64,000 bases of DNA from Clostridium_T sp040217795. GTDB lineage: Bacteria > Bacillota > Clostridia > Clostridiales > Clostridiaceae. Position numbers and translations under genes: made by a program. Below the pieces are notes generated by a model. The model ran no database searches, was not told the DNA's origin, and saw only the letters and a list, made by a program, of their open reading frames with translations. The stretch covers positions 1 through 64,000 of the forward strand of contig JBEHWK010000005.1 of the NCBI GenBank assembly GCA_040217795.1, in the 5' to 3' direction. Position 1 is the stretch's first letter. Every line of letters starts with the position of its first letter. This document shows positions 41,900-50,949 of the stretch, piece after piece.

Positions 41900-42235
41900 C
41901 TATTTTTCAACCTCAGCTACTTCTTTTTCCCACTCAGCGATAAATTTGTCTAACTCATCCTTCATTACAGGTATTCGTGTACCAACTGAGCCACATTGTA
42001 GACATTTGTCATTTTTGAAAGCTTGTGCAGTACATTTGTCAGCTACTTCCTGGTCACATCCGTAATTTCCGCATTCTGAACATCTGAATACAGGATTTTT
42101 ACATACATGTGAAGCTTTAATGCCTGTACACTTGGCCACATTAGTCTTTTCCTCTTCTGTCATATCAATATGGCGTTTTTGATTCAGATGACCGCCTCTT
42201 CTCCAAAGTTTATTATTAGGGAATACTTCTGGCAT
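41900..42235 (-). CDS. Uncharacterised cysteine-rich (zinc ribbon-like) protein
   Basis: A 111-residue protein starting MPEVFPNNKLWRRGGHLNQK. Eight cysteines lie between residues 36 and 83, including VCKNPVFRCSECGNYGC and DKCLQCG, plausibly one or two zinc ribbons; a charged helix ends the chain. The start at 42235 is chosen because GAGGAG lies eight bases ahead. No family recognised. Single gene with its own terminator. Confidence 0.65.
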   Translation of the reverse strand: MPEVFPNNKLWRRGGHLNQKRHIDMTEEEKTNVAKCTGIKASHVCKNPVFRCSECGNYGCDQEVADKCTAQAFKNDKCLQCGSVGTRIPVMKDELDKFIAEWEKEVAEVEK

Positions 42236-42379
42236 ACAAATCACTCCTCGCTATATAGTTTAAATATGTGTCTTCTATATACTTAATTATATACCAGATT
42301 CGACAATTAATCAATTATTCGCAACACTTATCAACAGTTAAATTCTGCTAAAACTTCTCTTTAAAGACTGTGGTTGTTT

Positions 42380-42769
42380 TTATGTAACTTTATGTATATT
42401 AAGCGGTTTAAGTGCCTCAAGTATTTCCTCAAGTTTTTTGTTCTTGCTGCTCTCCACTGCAGCAACCACAGCTCCTTCAACTATTGGCACATCTGAAATT
42501 TTTATTTTTGAAGCTTTCTCCGGACTTAAGCACCCTATGGCTATTTCCGCATTCATAAAAGCACTTCCCATGTCAAATATTATTATTACTCCATCATCAG
42601 AATATACACTTTCTATTGAATGAATAATATTCTCCACATTAGTCCCCAGTCTTCCGTCTTCAGTTCCCCCTGCTGCTGCAATAGGAACATTAGGGGCAAA
42701 TTGTGAAACCAATTCTTTTATTCCTTCTGCAATATTTTTGCTATGAGATGATATTACAATTCCGACCAT
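42380..42769 (-). CDS. dhaM: DhaM-type phosphotransfer subunit of dihydroxyacetone kinase
   Basis: A 129-residue EIIA(Man)-fold protein. The phosphorylated histidine is His9 in GIVISSHSKNIAEGI; GGTEDGRLGT and FDMGSAFMNAE are typical DhaM motifs. It passes phosphate from HPr to the ADP held in DhaL. It follows dhaL by 17 bases. No dhaK gene lies next to the pair. Confidence 0.88.
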   Translation of the reverse strand: MVGIVISSHSKNIAEGIKELVSQFAPNVPIAAAGGTEDGRLGTNVENIIHSIESVYSDDGVIIIFDMGSAFMNAEIAIGCLSPEKASKIKISDVPIVEGAVVAAVESSKNKKLEEILEALKPLNIHKVT

Positions 42770-42786
42770 AGTTTTCCTCCCCTGAC

Positions 42787-43419
42787 TTACTTTTTTAATT
42801 CATTATAAATTGTGTCTAATATTACAGCACTTAAAAAAGCCCCAGGATCCAGTTGTCCTATGCTTTTTTCAGCCTGATAGGATGCCCGCCCTTTTTTTGC
42901 TGTGAATCCTTTAGTGGTCTCCACACCTGCATAGGCAGCATCCACTGCAGATTTTAATGCCTCCAGAGGTGCTCTTCCTTCCTTTAAACTCATTTCTAAA
43001 GCTTCTGCTGCAGGTTCAATTGCATCAATCATGGTTTTATCACCTTTATTGCATTTGCCTGCTCTTTTAACGCCTTCAACAGCTGCATTAAGCATTTTCT
43101 GAAAATCATAAATATCTATTTCATATTTATCATCAACAATTTTAGATGCTTCAATAAATGCCATTCCATACAGCGATCCTAAAACACCTCCTGAATGTGA
43201 AGCTATCTCCATCCCTGCCGACTTTAAAACTTCACCGACATTCTCTCTTGTTTCAATCTTTATTTTCTGAAGGACAGCTTCAAAACCGCAGCACATATTT
43301 AACCCAAGATCTCCATCACCTGTCACTGAATCCATTTCTGTCAGCTGCCCTTTCTTCTCTTTGACTTTTTCACACACCTTTTGTAATATTTCTATTACTT
43401 TTTCCGTATCTATTCTCAT
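42787..43419 (-). CDS. dhaL: DhaL-type ADP-binding subunit of dihydroxyacetone kinase
   Basis: A 210-residue all-helical protein. The magnesium-ADP site is DSVTGDGDLGLNM, followed by HSGGVLGSLYGMAF and the late GRASYQAEKSIGQLDPGA. DhaL phosphorylates dihydroxyacetone bound to DhaK. The ATG at 43419 is chosen because AGGAG is nine bases before it. The usual partner DhaK is not in the neighbourhood; it may be elsewhere or the pair may serve another acceptor. Confidence 0.88.
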   Translation of the reverse strand: MRIDTEKVIEILQKVCEKVKEKKGQLTEMDSVTGDGDLGLNMCCGFEAVLQKIKIETRENVGEVLKSAGMEIASHSGGVLGSLYGMAFIEASKIVDDKYEIDIYDFQKMLNAAVEGVKRAGKCNKGDKTMIDAIEPAAEALEMSLKEGRAPLEALKSAVDAAYAGVETTKGFTAKKGRASYQAEKSIGQLDPGAFLSAVILDTIYNELKK

Positions 43420-43516
43420 CTCATAATTCTCCTGCATTACTTAGTATATATTAATTTCTTTTATTGATATATTATAACCTTTTCATACTCTTTTCCCGAG
43501 ATTCTACTGTAAAAAT

Positions 43517-45427
43517 CTAATAAGGAAACTTAATGACCTTTCCCTCTTTTTTAGGTTTTTTGCTTAACATTATATGAATATGCGAATTCCCGGTTTCCAG
43601 ATTGTTCCCTTGCAAAACTGCGTACAGTTTTTCTCCTGAATCCAGCATGGAAGCTGGCACAGGATTGTCTGCTTCAGGTATATACCCAAGTACATATCCT
43701 TCCTTATCCGTTATTAATATCGCCTTTTCATCATATTTGTCATCCGGCTCACGCACAAGATAAAGTATATCTCCCGCCCCAATCCTTCCTTCCACTAAAA
43801 TCAGGTCATGATAACGGGTTCCTGCTATCTTTGTATTGAGTATGCATATATCGAATATTGAAGGATTAACTTTCATTCCTGAAATATCCAGGTAACGTTG
43901 CTCTTTCACGTTGCCGTCACTGATCTTACCCATTAAATTCAAAAGCATCATACGGATTTTTTTAGCTGGTTCTCTTTCATATGTATTCTCAAGTGCAGGG
44001 AAAACTCTATCACTCCATTCCTGTTTAAACACATGCAGGGCCTTTATTGCTTCTATTCTTGCATCCGCAAAACGAGCTGTAAGACAGAGTATAAAAAAGT
44101 CCTCTTCATTAAGCTTTTCCCTTCGAAGAGCCTTAAGCAGATACACAACCCAAATGTCTGGTTTGTTTTCTGAAGATATATTTTCTCCGGAAATATCCTG
44201 GGGATCTTCATTCAAAATATTATCCGGCATGATACTATTCAAATATTTCAGTACATCTTGCACATAGTCTTCAGAATGTTCACCCAAAACAAACCTTAAA
44301 ATATCCAAATCAAACAAATCTCTCATCAATAGTGGAATAAGTTCTTGGAAATCAGGAACAAGCTTTAACATTTCCATAACCCGAATAATCAGACTTGTTT
44401 GCTCCTTAGGAATACTTAATTCATTCAGCACTATACTTTTCCATTTTTTAAGATTAATTATATCGTTACAAAAACTTCTGACAGAAATTTCATTATATCT
44501 CGTCCAGCCATTCTTGCTATTGATATCGTCTCCATCCTGATCCCAATATGATTCAATGCTTCTTTTAATGGAAACAGCTGCTGCCAAATGAATAAATGAC
44601 CTGGCATATGCCGTTGCACACCTCAGATATTTGTCCACAAGTACAAAACTTTGCTCAAATTCTTTAATATTGGTTTTTTCTCCTGCGTAAGCAAGCATAT
44701 AAGCTAGTTTTGAGAAATTCTCACCCGTCACCTCCATGCACTGATAATAATCAGTCATATCTGGCTTTTCAAGACAAACTATGCTTGATATATAAGGAAC
44801 TACTTCGTTAAAAGCCCCCTGATGAAATAACCATTCTTTTTGTTTTTTAAATACTGGTTCAAAATAGTGCAGAGCAGCCAATTTCCCATAACCCTTTGTG
44901 TTTCGTGCCAATTCATAAACAAATTCATTGCCGCATATAAAATTTTTAGAGGCTTCTAATGCATAAAGTGTAAAAACACTATGAAACCCTAAGGTTTTCA
45001 ATATCTGCTTTACAAAATCGTTTTCAAAAAGTCCAAGAATAATCATTCCTAGCTTTACCTCTTCCTCAATTAAGCTTTGAGTAGCCAGTTTTATTCCAAA
45101 TGAATACAGAAGATTTTCATTTATCAGCTTTTCGGACAAATAAAGTTTCAAACGATCATTAAGTTTAGCAATATATAAAAAAACAGGCTTTTCATCAAGA
45201 ATTCTCCGCAATTCTTCCGTTGATGTCTGTTTTTCAACAGATATTATCAAATGTTCCATTAACTCTATGGACAATTTTTCTTTTGATAGAAATGACAACT
45301 CATCTTCCAACAACATAAATCGCACATCTATACGGCCTGAACTATACAAATTCTGGAAGTTATAGGGCAACCCGGCATTTTCGTCTGACATACGATTTAT
45401 AAACTTATAAATACTTTCCTCTGCCAT
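43517..45427 (-). CDS. Large uncharacterised protein with C-terminal HIRAN domain
   Basis: A 636-residue cytoplasmic protein. The first three quarters are helical, repeat-like and HEAT-similar, without enzyme motifs. The last 100 residues match a HIRAN domain: GTRYHDLILVEGRIGAGDIL, LVREPDDKYDEKAI, GYVLGYIPEADNPVPA. HIRAN domains bind DNA 3' ends or damaged sites in helicases such as HLTF and also occur in small bacterial proteins. The start ATG at 45427 follows AGAGGTGGG. It heads a run of uncharacterised genes. Role unknown. Confidence 0.7.
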   Translation of the reverse strand: MAEESIYKFINRMSDENAGLPYNFQNLYSSGRIDVRFMLLEDELSFLSKEKLSIELMEHLIISVEKQTSTEELRRILDEKPVFLYIAKLNDRLKLYLSEKLINENLLYSFGIKLATQSLIEEEVKLGMIILGLFENDFVKQILKTLGFHSVFTLYALEASKNFICGNEFVYELARNTKGYGKLAALHYFEPVFKKQKEWLFHQGAFNEVVPYISSIVCLEKPDMTDYYQCMEVTGENFSKLAYMLAYAGEKTNIKEFEQSFVLVDKYLRCATAYARSFIHLAAAVSIKRSIESYWDQDGDDINSKNGWTRYNEISVRSFCNDIINLKKWKSIVLNELSIPKEQTSLIIRVMEMLKLVPDFQELIPLLMRDLFDLDILRFVLGEHSEDYVQDVLKYLNSIMPDNILNEDPQDISGENISSENKPDIWVVYLLKALRREKLNEEDFFILCLTARFADARIEAIKALHVFKQEWSDRVFPALENTYEREPAKKIRMMLLNLMGKISDGNVKEQRYLDISGMKVNPSIFDICILNTKIAGTRYHDLILVEGRIGAGDILYLVREPDDKYDEKAILITDKEGYVLGYIPEADNPVPASMLDSGEKLYAVLQGNNLETGNSHIHIMLSKKPKKEGKVIKFPY

Positions 45428-45538
45428 AAAGTATCCCACCTCTAAACCAATCATTCATGAACAATATATTATTTCATTAAACTTAATTATACAATAATTT
45501 ATCACCTTAAGAAATATAAGCTGTAGATTGCACGATAT

Positions 45539-45997
45539 TTAAAAAGAATTCCTTTTGCTATTCAGCGCGCACTGGATTGATAAGTGCTCCAAAATATATT
45601 TCTCAGCCTTCATATATTTCTCTATTCTCTCAAAATCCCTTGAATCAGGATTTAAGATCCTGCCCAGATTCAGATTATCCTTTAAATCTTTAAGCTTCAC
45701 ATAGCAGGCTGTTTCATTTTTCAATATTCTGTTGATGAATTCATCATAACTCTCTGCATCACGTCTTGTAAGGCAGTCTAATACAGCAATTACTCTCTCT
45801 GAAAATCCTTCCTTTCTCAGATCATCGAAGGTAACAGCTGAGTCCTCAATGACATCATGCAGCACTCCGCATATTTGCTCTAATTCATTTTCTCCTGCGA
45901 ACATAACTCTTAAAGGATGCAATATATATGGTTCTCCTGCTTTATCAGCCTGCCCTTTATGGGCCCTGGCTGCAATTTCTATAGCTTTTTCCAACAT
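45539..45997 (-). CDS. HD-domain (p)ppGpp hydrolase-like protein
   Basis: A 152-residue HD phosphohydrolase of the RelA/SpoT hydrolase (MESH1-like) type. Metal ligands and the conserved motif are seen in AARAHKGQADKAGEPYILHP, GVLHDVIEDSAVTFDDL and KLKDLKDNLNLGR. It lacks synthetase and regulatory domains, so it may hydrolyse (p)ppGpp or related nucleotides. Ribosome site AGGGGGG. Function inferred from family. Confidence 0.8.
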   Translation of the reverse strand: MLEKAIEIAARAHKGQADKAGEPYILHPLRVMFAGENELEQICGVLHDVIEDSAVTFDDLRKEGFSERVIAVLDCLTRRDAESYDEFINRILKNETACYVKLKDLKDNLNLGRILNPDSRDFERIEKYMKAEKYILEHLSIQCALNSKRNSF

Positions 45998-46187
45998 TTT
46001 AGTCCCCCCCTATTTAAAATAGCACCAGCAAAGTACATACGCAATTCCATGATAAGCCTATTACCTTAATTATATCCTAATAAAGTTCTCCTTTCACCCT
46101 AAGATATTACTGTAGTTAATATATTTTTTATCATTAATTCAAAGAAAATGTACCCAATTCAGAGTACATTTCTTTACATAAATAATA

Positions 46188-46664
46188 TTATTTCTCTGAT
46201 AGTTTTGAATCAGACTTGTACAGAACTCTGCCGGAAGGAATTTCTTCAGAAGCAGGTTTGACATGACTATCCTGATCATCAATCTCATTTTTTGAAAGAA
46301 ACAAATCAACATTAAATGCTGACAGATACTTTGCAATATTTTCGCCTCCTGTAAAAGCTGCTCTTGATATTGCTAATTTCATCTTCTCAATTGAATTAAA
46401 CACCCTAAGTCCGGTTTCAGGACTGTTTCTTGATATAACGATAACCTCAACAATCGGAGCATTAAACTTGCTGTTAAGTTCAAGCAGGGCTTTAACTGCT
46501 GAAAAAGCTGTTCCTTTTTCTAAAATCTCATTCTCATGTTGAACCTGATATTTAGTATATTCTTCAAGTCCATCCTTATCATAAATGGTATTCTCATGTT
46601 CCAGGTCAAATAAGGCCCTTGATGAAATTGCAATGACCAGTTTATCATGTAAATCATAAGGCAT
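46188..46664 (-). CDS. 5'-nucleotidase family protein, apparently C-terminally truncated
   Basis: A 158-residue protein matching the N-terminal half of the cytosolic 5'-nucleotidase family (PF06189): LVIAISSRALFDLEHE, YQVQHENEILEKGTAFS, VEVIVISRNSPETGLRVF, AAFTGGENIAKYLSAF and DLFLS. Family members are about 300 residues; here the chain ends after PSGRVLYKSDSKLSEK, before the second catalytic half. The start ATG at 46664 has AAAGGAGG upstream. It may be a relic or a short variant. It follows the HEAT gene by 16 bases. Confidence 0.7.
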   Translation of the reverse strand: MPYDLHDKLVIAISSRALFDLEHENTIYDKDGLEEYTKYQVQHENEILEKGTAFSAVKALLELNSKFNAPIVEVIVISRNSPETGLRVFNSIEKMKLAISRAAFTGGENIAKYLSAFNVDLFLSKNEIDDQDSHVKPASEEIPSGRVLYKSDSKLSEK

Positions 46665-46680
46665 ATTTATTCCTCCTTTG

Positions 46681-47343
46681 TTATAAAGCTGCCTCAGCAC
46701 CATGCTTTTTCAGAAATTTCTCTGCTTTCTTTGCAACAGCTTTTCGAGAATTTAAAAGCTGTCCCCTGACAAAACACAATATTTTCTCCTTATTTTGTGA
46801 AACTGAAAAATATTTATCAAAACAATCAATGACATGGCCACATGCAATCCTATTGCACTCAGGAGAAGGCTTACCTTTATTGAAAAAGGTAATGCCCCGT
46901 ACTTTTGTCAGCCTTTCTGTTATATCCTTTTCATACTGCGGCTTATGCAATACAACCTTCCATGCATTTCCTATGACATTTGCTGACGTTATCATCTCAG
47001 GCACATTTAATAGATTGAAATATTCCTCATAAATCAGATCAAATTTTCCTTTAGAGTCAACACTAATAAGATTTGAAATTATTCTTATTCCGTCCCACTT
47101 AATGAAACTGTTTGTACTATAAATTAATTTTGAAATATCATCAAAATACATGTAAACTAACTCAGGCTTCTTCTCACTCACCAGCCTGATTATTTTAGTA
47201 CATGAAAATCTTAAACTGGTTTTATCTGTATTTATGATTTCTAGCAATTCCGGTATCATTGAAGACCTGTCAATCACTTCAGATACAAGAATATTAATAT
47301 CATTTTTCTTTGTTAATCTGTCTTTTAAAACAATTGTATCCAT
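46681..47343 (-). CDS. HEAT-repeat-like uncharacterised protein
   Basis: A 220-residue, all-helical protein with HEAT-like periodicity (IPELLEIINTD, IIRLVSEKKPELVYMYFDDI, WDGIRIISNLIS) and a basic C-terminal helix KAVAKKAEKFLKKHG. No enzyme motif. Such scaffolds bind nucleic acid or protein; some resemble DNA glycosylase-like ALK repeats. The start at 47343 has GGGAG six bases ahead. Probably co-transcribed with the nucleotidase-like gene. Confidence 0.55.
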   Translation of the reverse strand: MDTIVLKDRLTKKNDINILVSEVIDRSSMIPELLEIINTDKTSLRFSCTKIIRLVSEKKPELVYMYFDDISKLIYSTNSFIKWDGIRIISNLISVDSKGKFDLIYEEYFNLLNVPEMITSANVIGNAWKVVLHKPQYEKDITERLTKVRGITFFNKGKPSPECNRIACGHVIDCFDKYFSVSQNKEKILCFVRGQLLNSRKAVAKKAEKFLKKHGAEAAL

Positions 47344-47464
47344 AAACATCTCCCGACTTACTCCATTATATTAAGATTATCTGATTCTCTTAATATAATG
47401 GTATTCTCATTTTTACAGAAAAACAAGAAACTTAACGAATCATATTATGAAAATAATTTTGTAA

Positions 47465-47497
47465 TAAAAAAGCAGTGAAACCCTTCACCGCTTTTTT
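47465..47497 (-). terminator. Terminator after small zinc-ribbon gene
   Basis: AAAAAAGCGGTGAA-GGGT-TTCACTGCTTTTTT, nearly perfect, usable on both strands. Confidence 0.88.
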
Positions 47498-47530
47498 GTA
47501 TCTAAATACTTGAATTTTTTATCAATCAAA

Positions 47531-47755
47531 CTATAATGTATCATAAAAATGTTTATTGTTTTTTATCAATTTATAGCATGAATAATCCCCCCTTGCCCCA
47601 CAGCATGCTGCAAGTGCTATATGCAGCCAGAAATCCTGATTATTTTGTTTTTTGGATTCAGCTGGCTTGGCATTTACATCTGCCCCGCAGTATACACATT
47701 CAAATGAAAACAAATCAATTGTTGATCCGCAGGAAGAGCATTTCTTTTCATTCAT
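47531..47755 (-). CDS. Small zinc-ribbon protein
   Basis: A 74-residue protein. The N-terminus is a zinc ribbon, CSSCGSTIDLFSFECVYCG (CxxC-x11-CxxC), linked by a polar stretch to a short hydrophobic/cysteine-containing tail (LHIALAACCGARGDYSC). The ATG at 47755 is eight bases after AGGGAG. No family beyond zinc ribbon recognised. Confidence 0.65.
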   Translation of the reverse strand: MNEKKCSSCGSTIDLFSFECVYCGADVNAKPAESKKQNNQDFWLHIALAACCGARGDYSCYKLIKNNKHFYDTL

Positions 47756-47877
47756 GATATTCACTCCCTTATTATTATAATTAAGTATTTATGTTCCATA
47801 AACCAATATTCACTTATTTATATGTTGATACCTTCTCTGATATTAATTCTTTTTGTAAATTAATAGGCTTCAAAAAA

Positions 47878-47912
47878 AAAGTGCTTCATCTCTAATAAAA
47901 GATAAGCACTTT
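47878..47912 (-). terminator. Terminator of the serine acetyltransferase gene
   Basis: AAAGTGCTTATC...GATGAAGCACTTTTTTTTT on the minus strand, directly after the stop. Confidence 0.9.
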
Positions 47913-47917
47913 AATAT

Positions 47918-48865
47918 CTATATTACCCAATCAAATATAAATTCTTGTTTAAGTTCTTTTGCTTTGCTGTTTTTAAATGAAAGTTCCGGATTTTTGACGC
48001 TTACTCTTGTATCTTCAGGAACTGATTGTGTTATGAATGCATTTCCGCCTATAACCGAATTTTTCCCGATAACAGTATCCCCGCCTAAAATGGAAGCTCC
48101 TGAATAAATAGTTACATTGTCTTCAATTGTAGGATGTCTCTTTACCCCTTGAAGAGTTTGTCCTCCTCTGGTTGATAATGCGCCCAGGGTCACTCCTTGA
48201 TATACTTTCACATATTCTCCGATAACGCAAGTCTGTCCGATAACCACCCCTGTACCATGATCTATAAAAAAGTATTTTCCTATTTCCGCACCTGCATTAA
48301 TATCTATTCCTGTTTCACTGTGGGCATATTCTGTCATAATTCTCGGAATATATGGTACTGACAATTTATCTAGTTCATGAGCTATCCTGTAAATGCTTAC
48401 CGCAAATACCCCCGGATATGAAAATATAATCTGCTCCACATCTCCTGCGGCCGGATCTCCATCAAATGCTGCCTGTACATCAGTAGCTACATATTCTTGT
48501 ATTCTAGGCAATGCTCTGAAAAATTCGCAGCAGATCTTGTTTGTTTTTTCTTCCAAAGCTAAATCTTCGTTTTTATCCTTACATACATGTTTATACAATA
48601 ATGCACATTTTATCTGTCTGTGCAGTTTTTCCTCAATACTGATTAAAAGATCTCCAATAAAATATTCTATTGTATCACATGATAACTTTTTACTTTGAAA
48701 AAATCCCGGGAAAATCAATTGTCTCAATTCCTGTAAAATTTCTATTATTTCAATTTTGTTTGGTAAATTAGAATAACCACATACTGAAAAGACAGAATTC
48801 TCTCTATAATTCTCTGAAATTTTGGCTACCAATCGCCCCATGTTTTCATTAAACTCTCTATTCAT
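47918..48865 (-). CDS. cysE: Serine O-acetyltransferase (long SAT/EpsC type)
   Basis: A 315-residue enzyme that makes O-acetylserine for cysteine synthesis. The N-terminal helical domain (about 1-180) precedes the left-handed beta-helix with hexapeptide repeats; catalytic elements are IDINAGAEIGKYFFIDHGTG, VVIGQTCVIGE and RHPTIEDNVTIYSGASILGG. The ATG at 48865 has AGGGAGAG upstream. No cysK gene is adjacent; single gene. Confidence 0.88.
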   Translation of the reverse strand: MNREFNENMGRLVAKISENYRENSVFSVCGYSNLPNKIEIIEILQELRQLIFPGFFQSKKLSCDTIEYFIGDLLISIEEKLHRQIKCALLYKHVCKDKNEDLALEEKTNKICCEFFRALPRIQEYVATDVQAAFDGDPAAGDVEQIIFSYPGVFAVSIYRIAHELDKLSVPYIPRIMTEYAHSETGIDINAGAEIGKYFFIDHGTGVVIGQTCVIGEYVKVYQGVTLGALSTRGGQTLQGVKRHPTIEDNVTIYSGASILGGDTVIGKNSVIGGNAFITQSVPEDTRVSVKNPELSFKNSKAKELKQEFIFDWVI

Positions 48866-49079
48866 TTTGTCTCTCCCTTTCGTAAGCAATAGCTCATATT
48901 AGCGAACCATATTTTAAACAAACTATGCCATAATGTAAGCTCATATCATTTATTTCCAGTTTTTTATATTATACTTTATGCATTTGAGCTAAGCAAGAGT
49001 AATTTCACTTTCTATAGGATTCCATCTATACATATAATTAACCCTATATGCCCAAATAAATTCTTTTTTCCACACCGCA

Positions 49080-49117
49080 AAAAGAGTAATCCAATTAAAG
49101 TTTTAGATTACTCTTTT
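49080..49117 (-). terminator. Terminator of the radical SAM gene
   Basis: AAAAGAGTAATC...GATTACTCTTTTT on the minus strand, about ten bases past the stop. Confidence 0.88.
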
Positions 49118-49122
49118 AAATA

Positions 49123-49980
49123 CTAATAAACATTCCCTAAATTAACTCTGGTTAAATATTTTTCGGCAATTGTTTTTGCTTTTTTCATGAAATTTATATC
49201 TGTAGGAGGGTTTTCAAGCTTATATCTTGGAAAATATCTTGTAAGATGCAGTGGCAAATCCTTATCAATAGAACTTAAAAACTTTGCGATTTCCTCCACT
49301 TCCTCCAGTTTGTCATTTTCCCCGGTAACAAGCAATGTTACAACTTCTACATGAGTCTGCTTTGATGCAATTTCAATAGTTCTCAACACGGGTTTAAGCC
49401 TGCCTCCGCAAGTTTTTCTGTAAAATTCCTCATTAAAGCTTTTTAAATCAATCTTGTATGCATCAACATAAGGAAGCAGCTTTTTTAAAGGTTCCTCATT
49501 TATAAATCCGTTGGACACAATTACAACAGCAGCATTTGGATCAGTTTCTTTTAATAGTTTGGCACAGTCATAGATATATTCATACCACATAGTTGGTTCA
49601 TTATAAGTAAAAGCTATCCCTATGTTATCCTTAGTGGCAAGTGCAGTCTCCACCAGTTTTTCTTTACTCATATATTCACTTTGAGCTTTAAATTGAGAAA
49701 TTATATAGTTTTGACAAAAAGTACATGTGAAGTTGCATCCAAAGGTCCCTACTGAAAAAATTTTAGAGCCTGGCCTGAAATAAGCAATGGGTTTTTTCTC
49801 TATGGGATCTAAAGCTGCAGAAGTTATTTCTCCATAGTTTATGGTATATAGTGTTCCATTTTCATTGGTTCTTACTCTGCATTTCCCAAACTCTCCGTTC
49901 CCGATCACACAATTATGGGGACATAACTTACAATGAATCTTGTCATTTACCTTCTCATAAAACATGGCTTCTTTTTTCAC
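49123..49980 (-). CDS. Radical SAM protein, AmmeMemoRadiSam/PflA-like
   Basis: A 285-residue radical SAM enzyme. An N-terminal cysteine set (IHCKLCPHNCVIGNGEFGKC) precedes the SAM-cluster motif FGCNFTCTFCQN. The pattern fits the AmrS/MemoRadiSam group close to glycyl-radical activases. The usual partners (Memo, AMMECR1) are not adjacent. Reaction unknown for the family. Ribosome site GAAGGAGGG. Confidence 0.85.
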   Translation of the reverse strand: MKKEAMFYEKVNDKIHCKLCPHNCVIGNGEFGKCRVRTNENGTLYTINYGEITSAALDPIEKKPIAYFRPGSKIFSVGTFGCNFTCTFCQNYIISQFKAQSEYMSKEKLVETALATKDNIGIAFTYNEPTMWYEYIYDCAKLLKETDPNAAVVIVSNGFINEEPLKKLLPYVDAYKIDLKSFNEEFYRKTCGGRLKPVLRTIEIASKQTHVEVVTLLVTGENDKLEEVEEIAKFLSSIDKDLPLHLTRYFPRYKLENPPTDINFMKKAKTIAEKYLTRVNLGNVY

Positions 49981-50364
49981 ATGCGGTCCCTCCTTCTCTC
50001 ATGTTTCATCATTTTCCTGTTAATTTGCTCTTAATTGTTTTTATAACTTAATTATTTCAAATTACGTTAAATTTTATTAGGGAAATGCTTTTTATTTTTT
50101 ATTAAATAATAATAAAAATAATTTCCACGAACTCCCCCAGAATAAATCAATTGGTAAGTCAAGCCATGACAACCTATTGTGATAATTAATAAATATCATC
50201 ATTTGATGACGTTTACAATCAGCCGCTAATCTACTGAAGGGTACCTTCATTATAACTGATATTTATAAATTAATTATACCATTTTTTTCTTCCTGAAAGT
50301 ATATACTCTAAGTTTTAGACATAAAAGATGCTATACTTAAATATATATCAAAGAATGAAGGTGA
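49981..50364. other. Gene-free interval between divergent genes
   Basis: About 380 AT-rich bases between the radical SAM gene (minus) and the DUF1003 gene (plus). A GAAGGTACCTTC palindrome-like stretch at about 50237-50250 is the only notable symmetry. No frame or known element seen. Confidence 0.45.
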
Positions 50365-50370
50365 ATGAAA

Positions 50371-50916
50371 ATGGATAAGATATACAGCAAAGAGGATCTC
50401 GTTAAAAAGATTCTTGAAAATGACAAAGATTTCAGCAGTTACAATATAGACGAAGGTTTGATACACGATCTCATAAACGGCAAAATTGCTAAAAACATAA
50501 ACCAGGTTCATGATGAGAATTTGACGTCAGGACAAAAGGCTGCAGATAAAATAGCTTCTTTCGGAGGGAGCTGGCCTTTTATTATAATCTTTACCATTGT
50601 GCTTTTTACATGGATTATAATAAACACCATAATATTAACCCAAAAAGCTTTTGACCCATATCCATTTATATTGCTGAATCTCATGCTTTCGTGCCTTGCT
50701 GCTATTCAGGCACCTATTATCATGATGTCACAAAATCGCCAGTCAGAGAAAGACAGACTTACTGCCTTTAATGACTATTTAATAAATTTAAAAGCTGAAA
50801 TTATAATAGAAGACCTTCATAAAAAAATAGATATGCTCATTGAACAAGATATAGAAAATAAGAAGAATATCGAATTGCTGATAAAAAAAATTGATAAACT
50901 GGAGAACACAAAATAA
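50371..50916 (+). CDS. DUF1003 membrane protein
   Basis: A 181-residue protein. A cytoplasmic N-terminal part is followed by two membrane helices (about 68-90 and 102-122) with the DUF1003 signatures IASFGGSWPFIIIF and LMLSCLAAIQAPIIMMSQNR, then a charged coiled-coil tail (about 145-181). Function unknown in the family. The start ATG at 50371 is chosen because AAGGTG lies seven bases before it. Monocistronic with a strong terminator. Confidence 0.85.
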   Translation: MDKIYSKEDLVKKILENDKDFSSYNIDEGLIHDLINGKIAKNINQVHDENLTSGQKAADKIASFGGSWPFIIIFTIVLFTWIIINTIILTQKAFDPYPFILLNLMLSCLAAIQAPIIMMSQNRQSEKDRLTAFNDYLINLKAEIIIEDLHKKIDMLIEQDIENKKNIELLIKKIDKLENTK

Positions 50917-50946
50917 GGTTGGAGAAAATTACTCCAACCTTATTTT
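50911..50946. terminator. Bidirectional terminator between DUF1003 gene and RLP gene
   Basis: AATAAGGTTGGAG-AAAATT-ACTCCAACCTTATT with T-rich flanks on both sides; ends the DUF1003 gene and the large salvage operon. Confidence 0.92.
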
Positions 50947-50949
50947 TTA

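Noticed and set aside
46139..46336. Short frame overlapping the 5'-nucleotidase-like gene
   Set aside because: It lies in a different frame of a gene with clear family motifs and has no ribosome site.
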